Shown here piece after piece: positions 44,860-55,269 of a stretch of 64,000 nucleotides of DNA (position 1 is its first letter; each line of letters starts with the position of its first letter). Under the pieces are notes generated by a model that had not been told where the DNA came from, searched no databases, and saw only the letters and a program-made list of their open reading frames with translations. The translations under genes and the position numbers were made by a program. The stretch comes from Nitrospira sp. (GTDB lineage: Bacteria; Nitrospirota; Nitrospiria; Nitrospirales; Nitrospiraceae), in assembly GCA_029194725.1 (NCBI GenBank), contig JARFXQ010000015.1:1-64000 (forward strand), written 5' to 3'.

Positions 44860-46290
44860 GTGGAAAGCTCGGTTGCTAAGCAACGAATTCTGTTGATCGA
44901 TGACGATCCCCGGGTCCGTGCCTCTCTGAAGATGGTCCTCGAACCGATCTATGACATTCTCCAAGCTAGTGATGGACATGAGGGGCTCGATGTGTTTCGG
45001 AAGGATGAGCCCGACCTCATCCTCCTCGACGTTATTCTCCCCGGAACCGACGGTCTCGCGGTGCTTCAAACACTTCGGATGGAGAGCAAGATGACCCCTG
45101 TCATCATGCTCACAGGCACTAAATCTGTCAAAACAGCCGTCGACGCCATGAAGCTCGGGGCGTCTGACTATCTCTCAAAACCCTTCGACGTCGATGAACT
45201 CCGTATCATCATCGATCGAGCTCTGAACTCCTCCGAATTGGAGCGAGAGGTCAAGCAACTCCGGGCTCAAGTCGTCCAGCGCTATGCCTTCCACAATCTG
45301 ATCGGCAAAAGCCAGGGAATGCAGGAGATCTACTCAAAAATCGAGCAGGTCGCCGACAGCCGTACCACCGTGCTCATAACGGGAGAAAGTGGCACGGGAA
45401 AGGAATTGGTGGCGAGAGCTTTGCACTACAACAGCTCCCGGCGCGAACGCCCCTTCATTGCATTGAACTGCGCTGCTCTGCCTGAAACTCTCATTGAGAG
45501 CGAACTCTTTGGCCACGAAAAGGGGTCATTCACGGATGCCACAGCCCGACGCGTCGGACAGTTCGAGTTGGCGAACACCGGCACATTGTTCCTGGACGAA
45601 ATCGGCGACTTAAGTCCCGTCACACAAGCTAAACTCCTGCGTGTCATCCAAGAGCGCGAATTTACGAGAATCGGTGGGGTTCAGCCGATCAAAGTCGATG
45701 TCCGCATTGTAGCGGCGACGAACAAGAATATTGACGAACTCGTGCGAAAGGGGCAGTTTCGAGAAGACCTGTACTACCGCATCAATGTCATTGCGCTCTT
45801 TCTCCCCCCGCTCCGTGAACGCGGCGAGGATATTCCCCTCCTGGCCAAACATTTCCTCGAGAAACGGCTGGAAGCGGAACGTCGGCCTCAGATCGATTTC
45901 GGGAAAGACGCACTGGAGCTTCTGACTCGTTATTCTTGGCCGGGCAATGTTCGCGAACTCGAAAACTTCGTCGAGCAGGCCTTCATCTGGTCTCAACATG
46001 CTGCGCAAATCACTCCCGAGCATTTGCCGACACTGATCAAGAGCGACTCTCGTTCAGCGTCGCTTCGAGACGATACTCTCGCCGGTCGCATGTCGCTTGA
46101 AAAAGCCGTGATGGAGTTTGAACGGGAGATTATCCTCGATGCGCTGAAACGAACCAATCACGTACAAACCCACGCCGCGAACTTACTGGGAATCAGCCGC
46201 CGGATGCTGAAGTATCGAATGGACACCCTCGGCATTGGTCGTCCAGATAATTCCGCCACTCAAGAGCATGTTCCGCCCATGCAAGAATGA
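44860..46290 (+). CDS. Sigma-54-dependent response regulator (NtrC family)
   Basis: 476 residues from GTG 44860, chosen for its AAGGAG site; the frame runs upstream into the kinase gene. Receiver domain: RILLIDDDPR, phospho-Asp in LILLDVILPGTDG, Lys in DYLSKPFDV. AAA+ domain: Walker A GESGTGKE, Walker B TLFLDEIGDL, and the sigma-54 contact loop, which here reads GSFTDA rather than GAFTGA. A Fis-type HTH ends the protein (TNHVQTHAANLLGISRRMLK). It is the cognate regulator of the upstream kinase. Confidence 0.95.
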   Translation: MESSVAKQRILLIDDDPRVRASLKMVLEPIYDILQASDGHEGLDVFRKDEPDLILLDVILPGTDGLAVLQTLRMESKMTPVIMLTGTKSVKTAVDAMKLGASDYLSKPFDVDELRIIIDRALNSSELEREVKQLRAQVVQRYAFHNLIGKSQGMQEIYSKIEQVADSRTTVLITGESGTGKELVARALHYNSSRRERPFIALNCAALPETLIESELFGHEKGSFTDATARRVGQFELANTGTLFLDEIGDLSPVTQAKLLRVIQEREFTRIGGVQPIKVDVRIVAATNKNIDELVRKGQFREDLYYRINVIALFLPPLRERGEDIPLLAKHFLEKRLEAERRPQIDFGKDALELLTRYSWPGNVRELENFVEQAFIWSQHAAQITPEHLPTLIKSDSRSASLRDDTLAGRMSLEKAVMEFEREIILDALKRTNHVQTHAANLLGISRRMLKYRMDTLGIGRPDNSATQEHVPPMQE

Positions 46291-46436
46291 CACACTTGCG
46301 CACAAATATGTCGCACTTATGCACACATTGCCCTCTCTATCACCCATTAAATGTAGGTATCCTACTATTACTGTAGACTACGTATAGTTGCCCATCCATC
46401 CGCCCACCACTTTATATTGAAAAACTCCATAACATC

Positions 46437-47609
46437 ATGAAAAGGAATGAGAATTGCTTGCCACGCACACGATTTGGAGCGAGCATGGTCACGGCTTCTT
46501 GTCAGACGGGAACACAACCGACAGTCCTCGTAATTGACGATGAGGCTGGGCCTCGCGATGCCCTTAACGTGATACTTCGCACCTTCTGCAAGGTTCGTTC
46601 AGCCGAAAATGCCAAGATAGCTCTCGAAGTCCTCGCCCAGGAACCCATTGACGTGATCACTCTTGACCAAAAACTTCCGGATCGTCATGGACTCGATCTC
46701 CTCAAAGACATAAAGCGCGATCACCCCGGCGTAGAGGTCATTATCGTCACGGGATACGGAAGCCTGAAGTCCGCCATGGAAGGTATCCGCAACGGAGCCG
46801 CTGGCTATTTGCTTAAACCCTTCAACGTGAATGAACTGACCACCCTCATTCGGCAAACGATGGACAAGAAACGTCGCCTCGAATTTCTTCGCCACTGTCT
46901 TCTGACACTGACGGACCTTTGGGGCTCAGAGGAGGAGAGTGCACGAGCATGGGACAAGGTCAAGACAGGATATGCCGCGCTGTCCGACGCACAAGCCAAT
47001 GTCGCTTCACGGCAAGACGACTTGAGCCTGCTTCCACTCTTGTCCGATATTCTGGAAGCTACAGACCGTCAATTACTCAACCATTCCAGCCGAGTGAGTT
47101 TCCATGCCACGTTGATGGCCAGCAGACTCAATCTTACCGTCTCCGAGCAAAAATCATTGGCACTGGGAGCCTTTTTGCATGACATAGGGAAAACCAGCCT
47201 CCCGTCGTATAGGTTTTCAGAAGACCAGATCCTTCCGTCCGGCGAAGCATCCTTCTGCAGGGAACACCCCGACAGAGGCGCACGGATGATTGCCCCATTG
47301 GGTTTACCTATTGAGGTGAGGCAAATCATCGCATCCCATCACGAACAATGGGATGGACAAGGCTACCCTCGTGGACTCAGAGGCACGGAGATTCCACTAT
47401 TGGCCCGCATTGTCGGCATCGCCCAAACGTTCGATCATCTGACCGCCGACGCACCTGGGCGCGTCGCCCTCCCACTGGACGTCGCAACCCGCCAGCTCTC
47501 CCTCCAATCCCATGGGCGTTTCGATCCGCAGTTACTGGAATTCTTCCTACAAGTCGTGAAGGACTCGTCCCTCTCGCCTCCCGCCATGGACATCGCTCCC
47601 GCCGCTTGA
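46437..47609 (+). CDS. Receiver/HD-GYP response regulator
   Basis: Likely cyclic-di-GMP phosphodiesterase. 390 residues. The receiver has VLVIDDEAGPRDALN, phospho-Asp in VITLDQKLPDRHG and Lys in GYLLKPFNV. The C-terminal HD-GYP domain has FLHDIGKTSLPS, REHPDRGARMI and ASHHEQWDGQGYPRGLRG, the full metal and GYP set. It lies 146 bases after the NtrC-type gene and ends 1 base from recN (convergent). It probably couples the same signal path to c-di-GMP turnover. Confidence 0.93.
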   Translation: MKRNENCLPRTRFGASMVTASCQTGTQPTVLVIDDEAGPRDALNVILRTFCKVRSAENAKIALEVLAQEPIDVITLDQKLPDRHGLDLLKDIKRDHPGVEVIIVTGYGSLKSAMEGIRNGAAGYLLKPFNVNELTTLIRQTMDKKRRLEFLRHCLLTLTDLWGSEEESARAWDKVKTGYAALSDAQANVASRQDDLSLLPLLSDILEATDRQLLNHSSRVSFHATLMASRLNLTVSEQKSLALGAFLHDIGKTSLPSYRFSEDQILPSGEASFCREHPDRGARMIAPLGLPIEVRQIIASHHEQWDGQGYPRGLRGTEIPLLARIVGIAQTFDHLTADAPGRVALPLDVATRQLSLQSHGRFDPQLLEFFLQVVKDSSLSPPAMDIAPAA

Positions 47610-47610
47610 T

Positions 47611-49290
47611 CTATTCATGTGTTCCGGCGATCAACTCTGCTGCCGCAGATCGTGTCTTTTGGGTGACCCGCTCTCCACCAAGCATACGCGCAATTTCTCC
47701 CTCCCGACTCGTACCGGTCAGCGAACGCATCGTCGTGACCGTCCGTCCCTTCACTTCCGACTTTTCAACCGAGAAATGATGCTGAGCTTGGGAGGCGACC
47801 TGGGGGAGATGCGTGATGCACAGCACTTGATGGTATCGGCCCAACTCCCTTAGCCGTTTCCCGATGATCGCCGCGACCGCCCCTCCGACCCCTGTATCAA
47901 TCTCATCAAAGATCAGGACCGGCACATGATCGACATCAGCAAGGACGGATTTCAACGCCAACATAACACGCGATAGTTCGCCGCCTGATGCCACACGAGA
48001 CATCGACTTCAAAGGCTCACCGGCATTGGCCGACAGCAGAAACTCGACACGATCGCTTCCGTCAGGCCCATAGACATCAGCAGATCCGCTCGGCATGACT
48101 TGAACAAGGAACTGCACCGATCCCATCTTCAGCGCATTGAGCTCTTTGTCCACTAATTTCGTCAACCGCTTCGCTGCCTCCGTTCGCTTGTCTGAGAGCT
48201 CTCGGGCCATCACCAAGACGTGCTGTTGTTGCTCCTCAATGATACGATCATACCGATCCAGCTCGCTCTCCGATCCCCGCAGTTGATCAAGGTCTTGTTT
48301 CACTCGGCTATGCGTCTCCAGGACGGCGTCTATCGTCCCTCCGTACTTCCTTTTCATCCTCTGGATGACAGCCAGACGATCGTCGATCGCGGTGAGCCGC
48401 ATAGGGTCAGCGTCCAAGCCCTCGGCATAACTACGGAGGGAATCAGCGACTTCTTTCAGCAGCACCTTGGCCTCGGAGGCAAATCGAACGGTCTGCTGCA
48501 TCTCAGGATCAATCTGAGACAGTTCTGCCAATACCCGCTCCATCGACACCAGGTTCGCCAAGATACCTTGCGCGTCATCGTGGATGCGTCCCTGAGCTTC
48601 TGATGCTAACTCGGCCAGACGCCGCGATGCCCCCAACCGATGGCGTTCGGCTTGCAGCAACTCTTCCTCTCCGATTCGACAGGCAGCCTCATCCAACTCC
48701 TGCTGTTGAAACCGCAATAAGTCCTCTTGCTGGGCCCGCTGCTGCAGCCTGGCCGCCAACTCAGCGCGTTCTTCACGGAAACGCACCCAATCACAGTAGA
48801 TCGTTCGATACTGAGACCGCAGCTCCAGGAGCCGGCCGTAGGCATCCAAAACCTCAAGCTGAGCGGAGTTGGACAAGAGCGATTGCTGGTCGTGCTGGCC
48901 ATGAATGTCGATGAGCGTACCAGCGAACTCTTCCAGCACATGGACCGGGCTTAAGACTCCATTCAAGTAAACCCGGTTTCTTCCTGAACGAGCGATGATG
49001 CGCCGAATGATGAGTTGAGAATCTTGCGGCCCTAGGACCTCTCGGCCCCGCAGCCGTTGAAGGAGAGGATGTGCGAGCGGAATCTCGAACGACGCCTCCA
49101 GCTGGGCTTCGTCTTCCCCAAATCGAATCTGGTCGCTTGAGGCTCGCCCACCAACCAGAAGGGCCACCGCATCGATCAACAAAGACTTCCCGGTCCCCGT
49201 CTCGCCGGTCAACACGGTAAACCCTGAGTCAATGCTCAGACTCAGTCGTTCGATCACAGCAAAATTCGTGATGCGCAGCTCAGTGAGCAT
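47611..49290 (-). CDS. recN: DNA repair protein RecN
   Basis: SMC-like ATPase for double-strand break repair. 559 residues, the usual length. Begins LTELRITNFAVIERLSLSID with Walker A GETGTGKSLLIDA, coiled-coil arms in the middle (LAARLQQRAQQEDLLRFQQQ), then the signature RVASGGELSRVMLALKSVL and Walker B VLIFDEIDTGVGG. It starts 17 bases after trxA. Confidence 0.97.
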   Translation of the reverse strand: MLTELRITNFAVIERLSLSIDSGFTVLTGETGTGKSLLIDAVALLVGGRASSDQIRFGEDEAQLEASFEIPLAHPLLQRLRGREVLGPQDSQLIIRRIIARSGRNRVYLNGVLSPVHVLEEFAGTLIDIHGQHDQQSLLSNSAQLEVLDAYGRLLELRSQYRTIYCDWVRFREERAELAARLQQRAQQEDLLRFQQQELDEAACRIGEEELLQAERHRLGASRRLAELASEAQGRIHDDAQGILANLVSMERVLAELSQIDPEMQQTVRFASEAKVLLKEVADSLRSYAEGLDADPMRLTAIDDRLAVIQRMKRKYGGTIDAVLETHSRVKQDLDQLRGSESELDRYDRIIEEQQQHVLVMARELSDKRTEAAKRLTKLVDKELNALKMGSVQFLVQVMPSGSADVYGPDGSDRVEFLLSANAGEPLKSMSRVASGGELSRVMLALKSVLADVDHVPVLIFDEIDTGVGGAVAAIIGKRLRELGRYHQVLCITHLPQVASQAQHHFSVEKSEVKGRTVTTMRSLTGTSREGEIARMLGGERVTQKTRSAAAELIAGTHE

Positions 49291-49307
49291 GGCTGCGAGG
49301 AGGCCTC

Positions 49308-49655
49308 TTAGGCAGTTCCCGCATGCTGAGCCAGCAATGAGTCGATCATCTCTTTGAACTGGCGCTTGGGTCTGGCACCCACCAGTTTTTCGATCATCTG
49401 ACCGTTTTTAAAGAAAAGAATGGTGGGGATACTCATCACCTGGTACCGACCCGCGACCTCGGGATTCTCATCGGTGTTCAGCTTCCCAACTTTGAGCTTT
49501 CCAGCATATTCTTTTGCCAATTCGTCGACGATGGGAGCCACCATTTGGCAGGGGCCGCACCACACGGCCCAAAAATCAACCATGACAAGTTCAGAAGCCT
49601 TCATGACTTCGGCATCCCAGGTGGAATCTTCGACTTTCAAGACGTCATCAGCCAC
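49308..49655 (-). CDS. trxA: Thioredoxin
   Basis: 115 residues from GTG 49655, which has AAGGAGG seven bases upstream; an ATG at 49685 in the same frame lacks such a site. Classic fold: [20 protein letters not shown] with the WCGPC redox centre, the cis-Pro in [12 protein letters not shown] and [12 protein letters not shown]. Cytoplasmic. It can serve Bcp and other reductive partners. Confidence 0.96.
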   Translation of the reverse strand: MADDVLKVEDSTWDAEVMKASELVMVDFWAVWCGPCQMVAPIVDELAKEYAGKLKVGKLNTDENPEVAGRYQVMSIPTILFFKNGQMIEKLVGARPKRQFKEMIDSLLAQHAGTA

Positions 49656-49741
49656 GTCTGCGTCCTCCTTCAAGGTTGAGATCATGAATACTCACTAACT
49701 TGGGCATCGTACCCCACCATTGTTTTTACTGTCAAATACGG

Positions 49742-52204
49742 TCATCGGCCGGTTTGAGCTCCGGGCACTGTGTCGCCCTCTTCCGCGGCCTGCGGAGGCA
49801 AGCCATAGGGACCTCCTGGTGCCGCCCAAGGAAGACCACGCTCACCCCACAGAAGCGGGCTCAAGAGAGTCCGTATCACACGCGTCCCGGAATCCTCGGT
49901 CCAGCCGATCCCGGTCAGGCTCAACATGAAGCTGTACTGCTCGCGGTCGGGGAATTTCATAAAATAGAACCCCACCGACCAACACTTGCACGGATTCTGA
50001 TAAAGCGCAACCGTATCCAGTTCAGGAAATAGTCCGCTTTCGATGTCATAATAGGCCTTTGCCCCGAAGGTCCATCCCCAGGGGGTGCGGAATGCGCCGC
50101 CCATCGTGGCAAACAGGATTCCATTGGCCGGAGCAAACACTTGATTGAACGAAATGGCATTCCAAATATCCCCTCTCTGTACTCGACTGCCGTCTCGTGC
50201 GTAACGCTGACCCACCTCGACATACCAATTGGTTCCTTCTTGGAAACGAAGGTCGGTGTTGAATTGACTGAATTCCAGTCGATAGGGATCGACGAACGCA
50301 TCGATCGTCAGATACCGATTGATCGGCGGGCGCAACGCCCAGGCCTGGGACGCGGGCCCGAATATCGGTGCACCCATTTGGGAGAGTCCGAATTGCGACG
50401 GGAGGTTGTTGCCGATGACGGCCCGCATCCAGATATCAGAAAACCTTTTCCCTTGAATAGGCACGGTCGCCGGTTGGAGTGGCTGAGTAGTCGTTCCGAT
50501 GGCTGGAGGGATGGCGTAATCAGCCGCCAACGTCTGCACATCACCGACATGATAGCTCTGGGCCACCATCAGATCGAGCCAGTTGAAGGCATTCCGCTTG
50601 CCTGATTCCAATAGACGGCTGCGCAACATATAAGTCAGCAGATTCTTCCCCGGCAGGTTATCGACCGCGTCGATTTGAGGCAGATTGGACTGGTTGGTCA
50701 CCGGAACGTACTCGTAGGTAACCGCCGGTTCGATCGTGTGCAGCAGACTGTTTCCATCAGCCAGTGGGAACCGGCGTGCCAGCTTCGAAGTCGCATCCAG
50801 CCCTAGCCAAAACGTTTCTCGATTTTGCGCCTCATTATTTTGTATGCCTCTGGTATAGAACACCTCACGAAACTTCGCCTGGGGGCGGATTCCAACCATC
50901 CGGCCGAGATGAAACACTTCGGTCGAAATACCCGGAACCACATTGATCCGATTGAGCGCAAATCCCTCCTGTCGGTACCAATAAACCTGTTGCCCGTCCA
51001 TGCCAAAGAGGACAGGTGAATTGAACAGTGAGACATAGGGCAGGTTATAGCCGGCCTCTGGGAGACGTTGGAATGTGTCCGCGCCTCCCTGTTGTAACGG
51101 CTGTAGATAAAGTCCCAGGAGATAGAGATTGCCGTAACGCAAGCGCTGGCTCGCCAAGAAGTTTGATTCGGAATTCGGTAACGCTCGGAGCGCTCCGGAA
51201 TTGCTCAACTGATTCAAAATCTGTGGATCTGAAAGCAAATTCGCGTTGGCTCGGAGTAAAAGGGTATCGGTGATGTATTGCGTATGGGTTCCGGTCAGCG
51301 CCGCCCGTCCCTCTTGTGCACTTTGCCCGCTTTCGGTGGCACCGGAGACGTTGGGAAGCTCCATCTGTTGTAGATAGCTCACAAACCACTGCCCGCGCGA
51401 TCGCCGATCCAAGGCATACCGATACAGAAAATCGGACCCATACCCTAGGTTACTGTAATACGATGGAGTCACCGTCAAATCATGGCTGGGATTGATGGCC
51501 CAAAAAAAACTCTGTTTCACGTGAAATCCGAACCGATTATCATACGTCGGGATCGGCATCAGAAATCCGGTTCGTCGTCTGTTCATGGGATAGGAGAAGA
51601 TAGGCAATGGAATCGTGGGCACGTCTAAGACGCAGAACCAGGTGCCCTTCAATCCCAACGTGTCCCCCAGGGTCATGTCCAGGTCTTTGAACCGAAAGCG
51701 CCATGCCGGCACTTCTCCATCTTGCGCATCACAATTCGTAAAACTTCCATCTTTAGCTCGGTAATGATATTCGGAAAATCTCTGTAGGAGGCCCCCGGAT
51801 ATGGATGAGTTTGTCGTCGGAACGTAGAGCCGGCCATGCGTCACAACGCCGGCCTCAGTGTTGACATTGAGCTCCATCCGCTCAGCCGTCACGTCGGCCT
51901 GCGGGTCTGTTAAATGGACATGGCCGACGGCAGTGAGAATTCCAGGCAAGGCCTGAATGGTGGCGTGATCCGCCGTCAGCTTGATCGCTCCCTGCTGAAT
52001 CACGACCGATCCGTTTGCTTCGTAAACGTCTTGATCTTTTCGATAGTCGATACGCTCTGCCGTAACATCGAGAGGAGTAGATCCAGCGGGCGACATTCCG
52101 GCACCCACTCGGTTGTCCGCCGCTGATCCAGGAAACGGAACGAAAACGAGGGCAACGGCGGCGAGAACGAGCCGCCAGCGGACCCACACGAGAGGACCCG
52201 TCAT
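49742..52204 (-). CDS. lptD: LPS-assembly outer-membrane protein LptD
   Basis: Inserts lipopolysaccharide into the outer leaflet. About 820 residues from ATG 52204. Signal peptide (RLVLAAVALVFVPFPGSA), then an OstA/LptA-like jellyroll (LDVTAERIDYRKDQDVYEAN, HVHLTDPQADVTAERMELN), then the barrel, with PTIPLPIFSYPMNRRRTGFL and SPSYYSNLGYG-like strands. Only two or three Cys are seen (NCDAQD, TWFCVLD, CKCWS), so the disulfide pattern of E. coli LptD need not apply. It overlaps the folC end. Confidence 0.95.
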   Translation of the reverse strand: MTGPLVWVRWRLVLAAVALVFVPFPGSAADNRVGAGMSPAGSTPLDVTAERIDYRKDQDVYEANGSVVIQQGAIKLTADHATIQALPGILTAVGHVHLTDPQADVTAERMELNVNTEAGVVTHGRLYVPTTNSSISGGLLQRFSEYHYRAKDGSFTNCDAQDGEVPAWRFRFKDLDMTLGDTLGLKGTWFCVLDVPTIPLPIFSYPMNRRRTGFLMPIPTYDNRFGFHVKQSFFWAINPSHDLTVTPSYYSNLGYGSDFLYRYALDRRSRGQWFVSYLQQMELPNVSGATESGQSAQEGRAALTGTHTQYITDTLLLRANANLLSDPQILNQLSNSGALRALPNSESNFLASQRLRYGNLYLLGLYLQPLQQGGADTFQRLPEAGYNLPYVSLFNSPVLFGMDGQQVYWYRQEGFALNRINVVPGISTEVFHLGRMVGIRPQAKFREVFYTRGIQNNEAQNRETFWLGLDATSKLARRFPLADGNSLLHTIEPAVTYEYVPVTNQSNLPQIDAVDNLPGKNLLTYMLRSRLLESGKRNAFNWLDLMVAQSYHVGDVQTLAADYAIPPAIGTTTQPLQPATVPIQGKRFSDIWMRAVIGNNLPSQFGLSQMGAPIFGPASQAWALRPPINRYLTIDAFVDPYRLEFSQFNTDLRFQEGTNWYVEVGQRYARDGSRVQRGDIWNAISFNQVFAPANGILFATMGGAFRTPWGWTFGAKAYYDIESGLFPELDTVALYQNPCKCWSVGFYFMKFPDREQYSFMLSLTGIGWTEDSGTRVIRTLLSPLLWGERGLPWAAPGGPYGLPPQAAEEGDTVPGAQTGR

Positions 52205-52205
52205 T

Positions 52206-53510
52206 CTAACCACGAATCGGTGACAGTCCACAGCCACGCACTGCCGCTTTGATATCCCCTAGGAGCATCAACGATCCGGCAATACAGATGAGATCGTGAG
52301 GCATGGCTCGGCTTCTGGCGGCTGTCATCGCGTCCATGGGAAGAACGGCCTCGAGCACTGGCCCCTGCCATTCGTGCAGCGTTGCACGAAGTTCTTGGAC
52401 CGTCGCAGACCGCGCGAGAGTCGCCTGTGTCAGCACGATTTCCGACACAAAGGGTAACAGTGGAGCGATAAATCCCTGTCGATCCTTATCCCGCATCATG
52501 CCCCATACGAGGATGACCCGAGATGTGGGGTGTCTGATGGAAAAGTCCTTGAGATATTCCGCGAGCACATGGGCGGCAGCAGGATTGTGGGCGCCGTCGA
52601 GCATGACCTTTGGATACTCATCGATCAGCTCCAAACGACCTTCCCATGAGACCATTCGCAGGCCATCACGAACGGCGACTTCATCCGTGTCGATTCCTAC
52701 TCGACCAGCCGCTTCAAGAAGCGCCAACGCACAAGCGGCATTATCCCGCTGGTGACGCCCTTCCAGGCCGCAGATCAGATCCTCACAGACGCGAGTCACT
52801 CCCCGATATGTGAATCGCTCGGGACGACGGCCGTCAACAGCAAAGTCCCGGCCAAGCTGCCACAGAGGGGCCGATCGATCCCGCGCAATCCGGCGCAGGA
52901 CCTGTTCGGCTCCCTGCCCCATCCGTCCAATCACCACCGGTATGCACGGCTTGATGATTCCCCCTTTCTCAAACGCAATCGCCTCCTCCGTCTGCCCTAA
53001 ATACTCCTGATGGTCCAAGCCGATCGTGGTGATCGCAGTGGCCAGCGGTTGCCCCACAACGTTGGTTGCGTCGAACCGTCCACCCAACCCGACTTCCAAT
53101 ACTGCGACGTCGACTTCTGAATCCGCGAAATAGAGGAACGCCAAGGCCGTCGTCATCTCAAAAAAGGTCGGTTCCAGGTCGTCCCTCAGTGCGACTCGTA
53201 AACGCGCGATCACCTTTTCAACTTGCTTCTCCGTAATCATGCATCCGTTGACACGGATCCGCTCCCGGAATTCGACGAGGTGGGGAGACGTATACAGTCC
53301 AACGCGCCGGCCTGAATGCTGAAGAACCGACGCAACCATCGCCGCCGTCGAACCCTTGCCGTTGGTTCCTCCGATGTGAAGCACGCGGAGCGAGCGATGG
53401 GGATTGCCGACCCTGTCTAACAGAATCCGCATCGTCTCCAGACCCAGCTTGATCCCGTGCTTCTGAAGCGCGTAGAGATACTCAATGACGAAGGAGTAGC
53501 TCATCAACAA
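52206..53510 (-). CDS. folC: Bifunctional folylpolyglutamate synthase / dihydrofolate synthase
   Basis: Adds glutamate to folates. 434 residues; ATG 53504 is an equally likely start. The Mur-ligase-like fold has VLHIGGTNGKGSTAAMVASV (P-loop), LYTSPHLVEFRERIRVNG, LEVGLGGRFDATN and TIGLDHQEYLG, then AHNPAAAHVLAEYL in the C-terminal domain. It starts 19 bases after accD, a common gene order. Confidence 0.96.
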   Translation of the reverse strand: MLMSYSFVIEYLYALQKHGIKLGLETMRILLDRVGNPHRSLRVLHIGGTNGKGSTAAMVASVLQHSGRRVGLYTSPHLVEFRERIRVNGCMITEKQVEKVIARLRVALRDDLEPTFFEMTTALAFLYFADSEVDVAVLEVGLGGRFDATNVVGQPLATAITTIGLDHQEYLGQTEEAIAFEKGGIIKPCIPVVIGRMGQGAEQVLRRIARDRSAPLWQLGRDFAVDGRRPERFTYRGVTRVCEDLICGLEGRHQRDNAACALALLEAAGRVGIDTDEVAVRDGLRMVSWEGRLELIDEYPKVMLDGAHNPAAAHVLAEYLKDFSIRHPTSRVILVWGMMRDKDRQGFIAPLLPFVSEIVLTQATLARSATVQELRATLHEWQGPVLEAVLPMDAMTAARSRAMPHDLICIAGSLMLLGDIKAAVRGCGLSPIRG

Positions 53511-53529
53511 GTCGGGAGGACGCAGAAAA

Positions 53530-54366
53530 CTAAAAATGACTCACGAGGGTGCCGACCGTCTCCTTGAGACGTTTACGTTCGACGATCATATCGATCATGC
53601 CGTGCTCGAGAAGAAATTCGGCCCGTTGGAACTGATCCGGCAGCTGTTGCTTGATGGTTTGTTCGATGACACGAGGTCCGGCAAACCCGATCAGCGCCTT
53701 CGGCTCGGCAATGATGACATCCCCCAACATTGCCACGCTGGCTGTGACGCCGCCGAACGTGGGATCGGAGAGGATCGAGATGAACGGCAGCTTGGCCTCG
53801 CCTAACTTCGCGACCGCGGTCGACGTCTTGGCCATTTGCATCAAGGAAAGAATACCTTCCTGCATCCGGGCGCCCCCGGACGCGGTGACCAGGATGACCG
53901 GCAGCTTCAGTTCCAATGCGCGATCAATCGCTCGGCAGAGCTTTTCGCCGACCACGGATCCCATACTTCCGCCCATAAAGCTGAAATCGAAGACACAGAG
54001 CACCACCCCGCGCCCATTGACCAGACCTTCGCCGATGACGAGGGCATCTTTCCGTCCCGTCTTTTCTTGGTGAGCCTTCACCCGATCTCGATAGGACTTG
54101 GTGTCTTGGAAGATCAATGGATCCTGGGCTTCGAGTTCAGCGTCCCATTCTTTGAAGGTCCCGAGGTCGATCAGTAACCCGATTCGCTCGGTGACCGAGA
54201 TCGGAAAGTGATACTCGCATTTCGGGCACACTTTGCTGTTCCGGTCGACTTCCTTCCGATAGACGATCTCCCGGCAATGGTTGCACTTGAGCCACATCCC
54301 CTCGCTGCCTTTCGAGCGTGGCGGCGGGCCAGATTCTGCCGGCTTTTCTTTCTTGAACCAGGCCAT
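53530..54366 (-). CDS. accD: Acetyl-CoA carboxylase carboxyltransferase subunit beta
   Basis: First step of fatty acid synthesis. 278 residues. A four-Cys zinc ribbon opens the protein ([28 protein letters not shown]). The crotonase-like core has [55 protein letters not shown] and [17 protein letters not shown]. The alpha subunit is not in the window. Confidence 0.97.
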   Translation of the reverse strand: MAWFKKEKPAESGPPPRSKGSEGMWLKCNHCREIVYRKEVDRNSKVCPKCEYHFPISVTERIGLLIDLGTFKEWDAELEAQDPLIFQDTKSYRDRVKAHQEKTGRKDALVIGEGLVNGRGVVLCVFDFSFMGGSMGSVVGEKLCRAIDRALELKLPVILVTASGGARMQEGILSLMQMAKTSTAVAKLGEAKLPFISILSDPTFGGVTASVAMLGDVIIAEPKALIGFAGPRVIEQTIKQQLPDQFQRAEFLLEHGMIDMIVERKRLKETVGTLVSHF

Positions 54367-54455
54367 CGCGCTCTCCTATCGAGTCTTGCACTCCGTTCTT
54401 CTCATAAGCGGTGTCCGGCTTCGAGTACGCGTGCCATATCCATGGGACAATGGTT

Positions 54456-55166
54456 TCACTTTCCCGCGGCCGACAGCGTCAACTTGAGCAGCATCCACAT
54501 GCCTATCGAAACACTGGCAACACTTGCCACACCCTGTACCGCCATGAACAGGCGCTGACTCATCGAACGTGAACAAATCACCGGCACACTGATCGTCAGC
54601 CCGATCATGATCATGCCGATAATCGAGCCGACGCCGAAGACGAGGATGGACAGAAGTCCGGCTCCCATCTCCTTCGTGGTGGCAAGGATCGTCAGCATCA
54701 ACGCCGCTGATCCAGCCAGTCCATGAGCCATACCGATGCAGAGTGGTCGGATTGTCTGAACCATCCAATGCCGATGCCGGTGATCCTCCTGCCACTGGTG
54801 GCTGTGCAGGTGGGTATGTCGTTCACCATCGTGGTGATGGCTGTGCACATGCCATCGCGCTCGATAGAGTTTCAGCCCCAAGGAAACGCCCAGAACGATC
54901 AGAAGCATTGCCACCGCGGATTCGGCCATAAATTCAAATTCCTGAGGAATCCGAACTCGCCACGCAAGGACGACCGATCCGACCAGCAATAGAGTGAGTG
55001 TGTGCCCGATGCCCCAACAGAGTCCTACTGCCCCAGATGCCAGAAGTGACGGTCGTTCCGCAAGCACGGTCGAGACAGCGGCCAGATGATCGCTATCCAA
55101 AGCATGCTGCAGTCCCAGCAGGAACCCGACGCCCAGCAGCGACACAAATTGAGGGTCAGGCAGCAT
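54456..55166 (-). CDS. Nickel/cobalt transporter (NicO/UreH-like)
   Basis: 236 residues with six hydrophobic segments. The metal signature GLQHALDSDHLAAV lies in the first helix, and a second Gly-rich GMAHGLAGSAALML in a later one. Between them is a His-rich loop (HSHHHDGERHTHLHSH, then HRHRHW) that probably binds nickel or cobalt in the cytoplasm or periplasm. It may feed a nickel enzyme elsewhere. It lies 103 bases after moaA. Confidence 0.88.
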   Translation of the reverse strand: MLPDPQFVSLLGVGFLLGLQHALDSDHLAAVSTVLAERPSLLASGAVGLCWGIGHTLTLLLVGSVVLAWRVRIPQEFEFMAESAVAMLLIVLGVSLGLKLYRARWHVHSHHHDGERHTHLHSHQWQEDHRHRHWMVQTIRPLCIGMAHGLAGSAALMLTILATTKEMGAGLLSILVFGVGSIIGMIMIGLTISVPVICSRSMSQRLFMAVQGVASVASVSIGMWMLLKLTLSAAGK

Positions 55167-55269
55167 GTTCTAGGCAATCAAACCCACGGACGACCTTCTT
55201 TTGAATCGTCTGCGGAAACAGAACCATTGATGGCGGGCACCTATTGTAGCAGATCCGTCTAAGAGAATC

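Noticed and set aside
46291..46436. Repeated GCAC elements (46300, 46313, 46321) as an NtrC-type enhancer
   Set aside because: Spacing is irregular and no clear dyad or -24/-12 promoter follows.
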